The notes under the pieces are model-generated. The model ran no database searches, was not told where the DNA came from, and saw only the letters and a program-made list of their open reading frames with translations. Positions 34,035-40,545 of a DNA stretch of 60,621 bases are shown in pieces. Source of the DNA: Prevotellaceae bacterium UBA4336 (GTDB taxonomy: Bacteria > Bacteroidota > Bacteroidia > Bacteroidales > Bacteroidaceae); NCBI GenBank assembly GCA_002394305.1, contig DGTM01000051.1:21871-82491 (forward strand), in the 5' to 3' direction. Position 1 is the first letter of the stretch, and the number at the start of each line of letters is the position of its first letter. The translations under genes were made by a program, and so were the position numbers.

Positions 34035-35849
34035 ATGAAGAAACATTTACTCATGTTGGCCGCCGCCCTCCTGCTTGTAACGGGCGTGCAGGCCAGGGTC
34101 ATCACTCCTACGGAGAACCAGGTTTGGTGGGGCTATTTCAACGAAGCCGACTTCACCACCGCTGACTACACCATCGGTACGGGAACAGCTATGACGCTCA
34201 TGGCGGCCATCTACGTCCCGGCCGGCCACGAGCAGCTGGCAAATGCCTCCGTCGTGGCAGGCCGCGTCTACCTGGCTTCGAACGTCGTGTCAACGCTCAG
34301 CGGCATGAAGATCTGGATATCGAAGACGTTGCCCGAGAAGGTGAGCGACGCAGACGTCGTGCTCTCCACGCTGGGCACCCTGACTGCCGGAGCCAACGAC
34401 TTCAAGCTGCGCACTCCCTACGAAGTGGGGGGCGAAGGCTTCTACATCGGCTACAGCGTGAAGAGCACCACGGGCTACTTCATCCGCTGCGGCGGCACCG
34501 ACGCACCCAATGCGTTTTTCGTGGGCAATCCCGAAGCAGGCATGAACTGGACCGACCTCAACGGTAACGGCCTCGGAAAGCTGGCCTTCCAGATTCTCGT
34601 GGAAGGCGGCAACTTCCAGGACGACTGCGTTTCCGTCGACGACTTCGGTCAGCACGTCGTCCTCCAGGGGCAGGACGTCTCTGTTCCCGTCACCGTCACC
34701 AACATGGGCAAGAGCTCCGTCGAGACCATCTCCTACACCATCGCCACAGAAGGCGGCAGCACGACGGAGGAGAAGACGCTTTCCGTCGGACCGCTGGCAA
34801 TGGGCGGATTCAAGACCCTCAGCATCCCCTTCACATCCGACACGGACGCCAAGAAGCTGCAGAAGACGTTCACCGTCACTCAGGTGAACGGCAAGCCCAA
34901 CACTGCCACGAAGGGCAGCGGCCAGGGCTTCCTGATTACGCTGAAGGACAAGCAGCCCGTCACACCCGTCATCGAGGAGTTCACCGGCACATGGTGCGGA
35001 TGGTGCCCCCGCGGCATGGTCGGCATGGAGAAGGTGCACGAGGCCTATGGCGACCAGGTGGTGCAGATTGCCGCACACTACGGCGACATCATGGCTATCA
35101 ACGAGTACCAGCCTGTCATCAACACCTACACCAGCGGTTTCCCGAACTCCATTACGGACCGCCAGTTCGAGGCCGACCCGTCGTTCTCCACACTGCAAGG
35201 CGCCCTGAACAAGTCCTTTGCCCGGGTAGCGCCGGGCTCCATCGAACTGAGCGCAGAATGGAGCAGCGCCGCCAAGACGAGCGTGGTGTTTAACACGACA
35301 ACCCGCTTCTCGTACGACGACAACGACGGTCAGTACGGCATAGCCTGCATCCTCGTGGAGGACGGACTGACGGGCACGGGCAGCAACTGGGCACAGCAGA
35401 ACTACTACAACGGACAGACCGTCGGCGGCGACATGGCCTGGTGGTGCAAGGCCGGCTCGCCCGTTTCCGGCATCACCTTCGACCACGTCGTCGTCGCAAG
35501 CTGGGAGCCGATGGCGGGCATCAACGGCTCCGTCGACCCGAAGATTGTCGCTGGCGAGGAACAGGAGTACAGCTATACGGCCAGCATCTCCGGCAAGCCC
35601 CTGATACAGGACAAGACGAAGCTGACGGCCGTCGTACTGCTCATCGACCGCACCAACGGCACGATTGTCAATGCAGCCAAGTCCGCCATTGCCGACTTCG
35701 GAACGGCCATTGGCAACGTGCACGACGCAGGGCAGAGCGCTCCGAGCGACGTCTACGACCTCAGCGGCCGCAAGCTCACCATCTCCCGGAGGGGCATCAA
35801 CATCATCCGCACGAACGACGGAACGGTGAAGAAAGTCCTTGTGAAGTAA
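34035..35849 (+). CDS. Secreted Omp28-like protein with CGWC thioredoxin-type motif and sorting tail
   Basis: The 604-residue protein has a signal peptide (1-20). A beta-rich N-terminal half (about 25-300) is followed by an Omp28-like domain opening with PVIEEFTGTWCGWCPRGMVG (CxxC at 321/324), a near-perfect thioredoxin active-site sequence. The C-terminus (YDLSGRKLTISRRGINIIRT, then KKVLVK) is a sorting tail. It is the last gene of the operon beginning with the TlpA-like protein, with 29 bp to the gene before. Extracellular thiol-disulfide chemistry on surface proteins is the simplest hypothesis; an adhesin role is the alternative. Confidence 0.8.
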   Translation: MKKHLLMLAAALLLVTGVQARVITPTENQVWWGYFNEADFTTADYTIGTGTAMTLMAAIYVPAGHEQLANASVVAGRVYLASNVVSTLSGMKIWISKTLPEKVSDADVVLSTLGTLTAGANDFKLRTPYEVGGEGFYIGYSVKSTTGYFIRCGGTDAPNAFFVGNPEAGMNWTDLNGNGLGKLAFQILVEGGNFQDDCVSVDDFGQHVVLQGQDVSVPVTVTNMGKSSVETISYTIATEGGSTTEEKTLSVGPLAMGGFKTLSIPFTSDTDAKKLQKTFTVTQVNGKPNTATKGSGQGFLITLKDKQPVTPVIEEFTGTWCGWCPRGMVGMEKVHEAYGDQVVQIAAHYGDIMAINEYQPVINTYTSGFPNSITDRQFEADPSFSTLQGALNKSFARVAPGSIELSAEWSSAAKTSVVFNTTTRFSYDDNDGQYGIACILVEDGLTGTGSNWAQQNYYNGQTVGGDMAWWCKAGSPVSGITFDHVVVASWEPMAGINGSVDPKIVAGEEQEYSYTASISGKPLIQDKTKLTAVVLLIDRTNGTIVNAAKSAIADFGTAIGNVHDAGQSAPSDVYDLSGRKLTISRRGINIIRTNDGTVKKVLVK

Positions 35850-35880
35850 CCACAGGCTGAGGCCCAGAGCCCAGACAAAG

Positions 35881-35970
35881 AAACAACGGATTGCCCCGAC
35901 ACTCCGGACAGACAGCTTCGCTGGCCGTCAGCAAGCTCAGCTTCCCGGACATCGGCGCAATCCGTTGTTT
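35881..35970. terminator. Long-loop inverted repeat after the operon
   Basis: AAACAACGGATTG (35881-35893) and CAATCCGTTGTTT (35958-35970) pair perfectly over 13 bp with a 64-base loop, just after the last gene of the operon. It may be a terminator or 3' stabiliser. Confidence 0.55.
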
Positions 35971-36004
35971 TGCTATCCCTTCCGCCCCCGGCCCCAGCTC
36001 CCCC

Positions 36005-36092
36005 AGGACAAGCGTCCCTCTCTCTCGGGACAAGCGTCTGTCTCTTCCAGGACAAGCGTCCGTCTCTCCCAGGACAAGCGTCTGACGGGGCA
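36005..36092 (-). repeat. Four 22-bp units, family shared with 58943..59052
   Basis: Units start at exactly 36005, 36027, 36049 and 36071 with (A/G)GGACAAGCGTC on the plus strand. Read on the minus strand the core is CGCTTGTCCTGGAAGAG, which matches the array near 59 kb (about 17-18 of 22 positions between the best units). Confidence 0.9.
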
Positions 36093-36093
36093 C

Positions 36094-36128
36094 AAAAAAA
36101 AGGACATGCATGTTTTGCACGTCCTTTT
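36094..36128. terminator. Bidirectional terminator downstream of the tRNAs
   Basis: A run of A, then GGACATGCA (36102-36110) pairing with TGCACGTCC (36116-36124) with one mismatch, then TTTT. It works for the minus-strand tRNA transcript and could back up the plus-strand operon. Confidence 0.75.
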
Positions 36129-36141
36129 CTCTTGTCTGCTG

Positions 36142-36213
36142 TAGCGCCTACGGGAATCGAACCCGTGTTCCATGCGTGAGAGGCATGTGTCCTAGCCGCT
36201 AGACGAAAGCGCC
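36142..36213 (-). tRNA. tRNA-Glu (anticodon CTC)
   Basis: 72 nt on the minus strand. The acceptor stem pairs GGCGCTT with AGGCGCT (two G-U pairs), the anticodon loop is CTCTCAC giving CTC, and the T arm is ACGGGTTCGATTCCCGT. CCA is not encoded. Confidence 0.93.
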
Positions 36214-36215
36214 AT

Positions 36216-36257
36216 TTACATTTACTATTTGACGATTTACTATTTACGATTTGAATC
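36216..36257 (-). repeat. AGTAAAT-type heptamers between the two tRNAs
   Basis: On the minus strand the spacer reads as repeated CGTAAATAGTAAAT. It is the same heptamer family that precedes metY and cysK. Confidence 0.7.
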
Positions 36258-36281
36258 GTTCGCTAGTGTCTCATCGTGTTG

Positions 36282-36368
36282 CGGAAGCTGGGGGATTCGA
36301 ACCCCCGGTACGGTAACCCGTACGTCAGTTTAGCAAACTGGTGGTTTCAGCCACTCACCCAAACTTCC
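36282..36368 (-). tRNA. tRNA-Ser (anticodon GCT)
   Basis: 87 nt on the minus strand with a long variable arm (CGTACGGGTTACCGTACC), as expected for serine. The acceptor stem pairs GGAAGTT with AGCTTCC; the anticodon loop TTGCTAA gives GCT, and the T loop is TTCGAAT. It is probably co-transcribed with tRNA-Glu, upstream of it. Confidence 0.94.
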
Positions 36369-36423
36369 TTGCCTTATAGAGCTTCAAGTGGTGTAGAAAC
36401 CGCTATCTTTCTCAATTGCGATG

Positions 36424-36455
36424 CAAAGGTAGAGTTTTTTTGCCAACTGCGCAAG
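36424..36455 (-). promoter_or_regulatory. Promoter for the tRNA pair
   Basis: On the minus strand TTG (near 36454) and TACCTTTG (36431-36424) are spaced about 20 bp. Transcription would start near 36417. Confidence 0.55.
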
Positions 36456-36475
36456 CTTTTAAGGAAAAAAAATCG

Positions 36476-36483
36476 TAACTTTG
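36476..36483 (+). promoter_or_regulatory. -7 box for the FdtA-like gene
   Basis: TAACTTTG, about 19 bp before the ATG at 36502. It overlaps the in-frame TTG at 36481, so that upstream start can be excluded. Confidence 0.5.
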
Positions 36484-36501
36484 CAAAAAATATCACTCAG
36501 A

Positions 36502-36930
36502 ATGATTTCAGCTAAGGAAACACAGCTTCCTGAAGGATGCTTCATGGTGCAGCTCCCGAAGATTAGCGACCGCCGCGGCTGCCTGGCCTTCGGCGAGGGG
36601 GAGAGGCACATTCCGTTCCCCATCAGGCGCGTCTTCTGGACCTACGACATACAGGACGACTGCATGCGCGGCGACCATGCCCATCGCACCTGCGAGATGG
36701 TGCTCTTCCCCATAGGCGGCAGCTTCGACATCGAGATAGACAACGGCCGCAGCACCTGTCTGCTGCACATGGACGACCCCAGCCGCGGGGTCTACATCCC
36801 GCCGCGCGTCTGGTGCAGGCTGGGCGCCTTCACGCCGCATGCCGCATGCATCAGCCTGGCATCGGAGGAATACCGCGCCGAGGACTACATACACGACTAC
36901 GAAGAATTCAAGGCCCTGCTTGGCCTGTAG
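36502..36930 (+). CDS. FdtA/WxcM-like dTDP-sugar 3,4-ketoisomerase
   Basis: The 142-residue single-domain cupin starts at MISAKETQLPEG. FVDHAH-like metal/catalytic histidines appear in RGDHAHRTCEMVLFPIGGSF (about 54-73), and the cupin strand DDPSRGVYIPPRVWCRL follows. The family (FdtA, QdtA, WxcM) moves the keto group of dTDP-4-keto-6-deoxyglucose from C4 to C3, allowing C3 amination. The next gene encodes an acyltransferase-like domain and an aminotransferase, the other two steps to a 3-acylamino-3,6-dideoxyhexose. RmlA and RmlB are not in the window. The product is cytoplasmic and would feed surface glycan or protein O-glycan synthesis. Confidence 0.85.
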   Translation: MISAKETQLPEGCFMVQLPKISDRRGCLAFGEGERHIPFPIRRVFWTYDIQDDCMRGDHAHRTCEMVLFPIGGSFDIEIDNGRSTCLLHMDDPSRGVYIPPRVWCRLGAFTPHAACISLASEEYRAEDYIHDYEEFKALLGL

Positions 36931-37013
36931 AAGAAATCAAGAACCGGACTTCGTGCCTGTCCGCCCGTGTGCTGGCGGAGCGCAGGGAGCCGACAAAAAA
37001 CAGTAAATACGCA

Positions 37014-39200
37014 ATGACCATCATACCATATTCCGTTTATCGCCGGGAGACGTGGGATGCGTTCGTGGAGATGTCGAAGAACGGCACCTTTCTCCTCAAG
37101 CGTGGCTTCATGGACTACCACTCCGACCGCTTCTTCGACTGCTCGCTGCTTATCTACACCGGCATCTCGCCCGACGGAGACTTCAAGGAGAAGAGCCTGA
37201 CGACGAAGGACCTGGTGGCCGTGCTGCCTGCCAACTGGGACAAGGAGCAGCGCACCGTCTACTCCCACCAGGGGCTCACCTACGGCGGACTGCTGGTGCT
37301 GCCCGAGGTGACGCAGAAGGAGGTGCTCGACATGATGCAGGCCGTCCTCGGCTACTATCGCGACATGATGGGGGCCGAGCGCTTCGTCTATAAGCCTATA
37401 CCTTATATATATAGCAGTGTCCCGTCGGGCGAAGACCTCTATGCCCTCTTCCGTGCCGGCGCACAGCTCACGCACCGGCTGGTGAGCACCTGCATCTCTA
37501 TGCGGAACCCGATGAAGATGAGCACCCTGCGCATCCGGCAGGCGAAGAAGGCTGTGGAGCACGGCTTCTACATCGACCGCATGACGGAGGGCGACACACA
37601 GACCTTGCATGAGTACTGGGAGCTGCTGGAGCATGTGCTGAAGACCTACCACAATGCCACCCCCACCCACACGGTGCAGGAGATGGAGGTGCTCATGGAG
37701 CACTTCCCCAAGAACATCCGTCTCTACATCGTGCGGCACGAGAGGCGCATCGTGGCGGGCTGCATCGTCTTCGAGTGGCGCAAGGTGGCACACATGCAGT
37801 ACATTGCCAGCGGCGAGGAGGGACGCACCTACGGCGCCCTGGACCTGCTCTTCCGCCACCTCGTCAGCGAGCGGTACAAACAGTTCGAGTACGTCGACTT
37901 CGGCACGTCCAACGAGGACGGCGGCCGCTACCTGAACGAGGGGCTCATCTTCCAGAAGGAAGGCTTCGGCGGCCGCGCTGTCTGCTACGACACGTATGAG
38001 GTGAACCTAAGCCTCCAGACCCTCTCTAACTCCCCCTTAAAGGAGGAGAACTCGGGAAAGAAAGTCTCCTCTTTAAGGGGAGATGTAGAGGGGTCTGTCC
38101 CCTACCTCGACCTCCGGCGCGTGAACAACAGCTTCGAGCCGGAGCTGACGGCCGAGGTGTCGCGCGTGGTCAGGGGCGGGTGGTATCTGCTCGGAAAGGA
38201 GAACGCGCGCTTCAGCGAGGCCTTCTCGGCATACTGCGGCGCGAAGTACTGCGTGCCGACGGGCAACGGACTGGATGCCCTGACGATGATTATGCTCGCC
38301 TACAGGCGGATGCTCGGCTGGAAGGCGGACGACGAGGTCATCGTGCCCTCCAACACCTACATTGCCAGCATCCTGGCGGTGAGCCGTGCCGGCCTGCAGC
38401 CTGTGCTGTGCGAGCCGCGCCTGGAGGACTATCTCATCAATCCGGAGGGCATCGAAGAGCTCATCACGGAGCGTACCCGCGCCATCATGGTGGTGCATCT
38501 CTACGGGCGTGTCTGCGACATGAAGCCCATAAACGAGCTGGCGCAGCGGCACGGCCTCAAGGTCATAGAGGACGTGGCACAGGCACATGGCGCCTGCTAC
38601 GAGGGCGTCCGCGCCGGACATCTGTGCGATGCGGCGGGCGTCAGCTTCTACCCCGGCAAGAACCTCGGCGCCCTGGGCGATGCCGGCTGTGTGACGACCG
38701 ACGACGGCGAGCTGGCCGAATGCGTACGCTCCATGAGCAACTACGGGAGCCGGAAGAAGTACGTCAACGAGATGAAGGGGCTGAACAGCCGCATGGACGA
38801 GCTGCAGGCCGCCGTGCTCTGCCTGAAGCTGAAGCGCCTGGATGCCGACAACGAGGCACGCCGCCGCGTGGCCCGGGCCTACGACCAGGGCATCACGAAC
38901 CCCCTCATCACCCTGCCCGCACCCACGGCCGACCCCTTGCGGAACGTCTACCACATCTACCCCATCCGCACGCCGGAGCGCGACCATCTGCGCGAGTATC
39001 TGTCGGCAGCCGGCATCGAGACGGGTGTACACTATCCCATTCCGCCCCACAAGCAGCAGGCCTACAGCGAGTGGAACGACCGCACCTACCGCATCAGCGA
39101 GCGCATCCACCGCGAAATCCTCTCCCTGCCCATGTCGCCCGTCCTGCGGGACGACGAGGTGCAGCGCGTCGTCGAGGCCCTCAACGCATACAGCATATAG
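37014..39200 (+). CDS. Fusion: GNAT/FemAB-like acyltransferase plus DegT/DnrJ/EryC1/StrS aminotransferase
   Basis: The 728-residue start at MTIIPYSVYRRETWDAFVEM was chosen over an upstream ATG (36813) that overlaps the ketoisomerase gene and encodes Arg/Pro-rich junk. Residues 1-335 are a GNAT/FemAB-like N-acyltransferase (NGTFLLKRGFMDYHSDRF, RIVAGCIVFEW, YVDFGTSNEDGGRYLNEGL). About 363-728 are a sugar aminotransferase: VPYLDLRRVNNSFEPELT, PTGNGLDAL, VIVPSNTYIAS, EDVAQAHGA and the PLP lysine in SFYPGKNLGALGD. The two are joined in frame by about 28 residues encoded by a palindromic repeat (38016-38097) of a type otherwise intergenic. In relatives such enzymes are usually separate. With the ketoisomerase they can perform amination and acylation at C3 of a dTDP-deoxysugar. 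The sugar isomer (Fuc3N or Qui3N) is not determined. Confidence 0.85.
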   Translation: MTIIPYSVYRRETWDAFVEMSKNGTFLLKRGFMDYHSDRFFDCSLLIYTGISPDGDFKEKSLTTKDLVAVLPANWDKEQRTVYSHQGLTYGGLLVLPEVTQKEVLDMMQAVLGYYRDMMGAERFVYKPIPYIYSSVPSGEDLYALFRAGAQLTHRLVSTCISMRNPMKMSTLRIRQAKKAVEHGFYIDRMTEGDTQTLHEYWELLEHVLKTYHNATPTHTVQEMEVLMEHFPKNIRLYIVRHERRIVAGCIVFEWRKVAHMQYIASGEEGRTYGALDLLFRHLVSERYKQFEYVDFGTSNEDGGRYLNEGLIFQKEGFGGRAVCYDTYEVNLSLQTLSNSPLKEENSGKKVSSLRGDVEGSVPYLDLRRVNNSFEPELTAEVSRVVRGGWYLLGKENARFSEAFSAYCGAKYCVPTGNGLDALTMIMLAYRRMLGWKADDEVIVPSNTYIASILAVSRAGLQPVLCEPRLEDYLINPEGIEELITERTRAIMVVHLYGRVCDMKPINELAQRHGLKVIEDVAQAHGACYEGVRAGHLCDAAGVSFYPGKNLGALGDAGCVTTDDGELAECVRSMSNYGSRKKYVNEMKGLNSRMDELQAAVLCLKLKRLDADNEARRRVARAYDQGITNPLITLPAPTADPLRNVYHIYPIRTPERDHLREYLSAAGIETGVHYPIPPHKQQAYSEWNDRTYRISERIHREILSLPMSPVLRDDEVQRVVEALNAYSI
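38016..38097. repeat. Palindrome doublet forming the linker of the fused enzyme
   Basis: Left arm (from 38016, CAGACCCTCTCTAACTCCCC) and right arm (to 38097, GGGGAGATGTAGAGGGGTCT then G) are near-complementary. Each half also has its own inner palindrome around CCTTAAAGG or CTTTAAGG. The whole is an 82-bp imperfect inverted repeat, like a REP doublet. Confidence 0.85.
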
Positions 39201-39249
39201 GCATCCGGCGCTCCCCCCTGCTCTCTCCCTCTTTCGCCTGGCGACGGGC

Positions 39250-39399
39250 TTATACCTCGTCTTCCCACATTTCCCATTCCTCCTCTTTTGTCAGGATGGG
39301 GCTGTCCGGGTCCGCGTCCGTGCTGTCGATGATGGACACAGCCACCATCATGGCGCATTGAGTCCTTTCGACCTGAATAGTTGGCTTAATGTATTTCAT
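39250..39399 (-). CDS. Small acidic peptide, 49 residues
   Basis: The ATG (39399-39397) opens 49 codons: MKYIKPTIQVERTQCAMMVA, then a middle with Ser/Asp/Pro (STDADPDSP), ending KEEEWEMWEDEV and TAA. It lies 9 bp after the minus-strand gene 39409..40545 in the same orientation. The basic-hydrophobic head, single Cys and Asp/Glu/Trp-rich tail resemble small uncharacterised peptides that I recall near secreted-protein genes in Prevotella-like genomes; that recollection is unchecked. No function is known. A regulatory peptide, modified peptide or chaperone-like role are all possible. Confidence 0.6.
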   Translation of the reverse strand: MKYIKPTIQVERTQCAMMVAVSIIDSTDADPDSPILTKEEEWEMWEDEV

Positions 39400-39408
39400 G
39401 CTGTTTCC

Positions 39409-40545
39409 TTATTTTACTATTCTCTTCTTTCCGCCCCTGATGTAGATTCCCTTGGACAGTTTGCCATTTACTGATCTACCATTTACCATTTGCCCGGCAA
39501 GGTTGTAGATGGCAACTCCCTCCAATTCTTCATTCTTCACTCTTAATTCTTCATTCAAAGAGGTCGCATCCTCGGGGAACACGATGTTCAGCACCTTCAC
39601 GTCTGCCTCTGCCTGCAGGTAGCAGCGGCCTGCAGGCACGGTGAGGGGCTTCTCGGGGTTCACGGCGTAGAATCCCGTCGCGCCGCCTTGCGTCTGCAAG
39701 ACATAGCCCGCCGTAATCGTCTCGGCCTGCATTACGCCTGTCAGCAACCCGCTCGTATAGGAGGCACTCCCCCCATGCTGCGGCGTACCCATGAAGGTGT
39801 ATGTGCCCGGCTCGCCTTGCAGCAGCACAGGGACATGGGCGGCAATGCCCTCCTGCTCCTCCAGCACCACCGTCGACTCCCGCAGCGAGACGCACCTGTA
39901 AGCTCTCACCCCTTCGGGCAAGGCAGCGTCGTAGGGGAGGATGAGCGTCCCGACGCCTGCCTCCGAGAGGGTGTAGCTAATCTCGCCTTCGCCCTGCTGC
40001 CCTCCCGTCACGGTCATGGCCGCCTTGACGGTCTCGCCGGGAGTCTCTGCTGTGGCATCCAGACGGATGAACTTCACGTCGGAGAGGTAAATCTCGTAGA
40101 TGCCGTTTGTCATCGACGGGTCGGCCTTCAGCCCCAGCGTGAAGAGCTCTTCGATGGTCTCGCCGCTCTCCGAGTCGGGATAGTAGCTGTCCGCACCTGT
40201 GTTCAGGGTGGAGATGCTTATCAGGCCGGGCGAGGCAGCTATGGCAGGAGAGACGTCAATCCCCTCGAAGCGTTCCGCGTTCAGGGTGAAGTCATCCACA
40301 TCCTTGCGCCCCACTCTTTTCGTTGCCACCGAGATGCCATTGGGCACATGCAGCCGCATCTCGAACTGCGCATACAGGTTGTGCGAACCGTCGGCATTGA
40401 TGTCGGTTTGACAGACGGTCAGGTAGGTTGTGGTCGAGCCGTCGGCCACCATCGTGGGCTGGCTCATCCACACCTTCAGCGTCTGTGCCTGTGTCTGCAC
40501 CCCAGCCAACAACAGGAGTGCAGCGAATAAAATCGTTTTTCTCAT
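39409..40545 (-). CDS. Secreted cohesin-like protein with sorting tail
   Basis: The 378-residue protein has a signal peptide (1-20). Residues about 22-180 form a beta-sandwich resembling cohesin-type domains (VWMSQPTMVADGSTTTYLTV, FEMRLHVPNGISV, LFTLGLKADPSMTNGIYEIY). Residues 190-320 are a second beta-rich domain. The C-terminus (KGIYIRGGKKRIVK) is a sorting tail. It is preceded by a run coding SLNEELRVKNEELEG and MVNGRSVNGK, whose DNA is made of ATTCTTCATTC- and ATTTACC-type simple repeats. The start overlaps the stop of the dockerin gene upstream by 4 bp. Pairing with the neighbouring dockerin is an attractive but untested idea. Confidence 0.7.
   Translation of the reverse strand: MRKTILFAALLLLAGVQTQAQTLKVWMSQPTMVADGSTTTYLTVCQTDINADGSHNLYAQFEMRLHVPNGISVATKRVGRKDVDDFTLNAERFEGIDVSPAIAASPGLISISTLNTGADSYYPDSESGETIEELFTLGLKADPSMTNGIYEIYLSDVKFIRLDATAETPGETVKAAMTVTGGQQGEGEISYTLSEAGVGTLILPYDAALPEGVRAYRCVSLRESTVVLEEQEGIAAHVPVLLQGEPGTYTFMGTPQHGGSASYTSGLLTGVMQAETITAGYVLQTQGGATGFYAVNPEKPLTVPAGRCYLQAEADVKVLNIVFPEDATSLNEELRVKNEELEGVAIYNLAGQMVNGRSVNGKLSKGIYIRGGKKRIVK

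Noticed and set aside
36005..36092. 22-bp and 28/29-bp arrays as a CRISPR locus
   Set aside because: Units are contiguous with no unique spacers, and no cas gene is present.
36813..37013. An earlier ATG for the fused acyltransferase-aminotransferase
   Set aside because: It overlaps the ketoisomerase gene in another frame and encodes Arg/Pro/His-rich residues with no homologous character.
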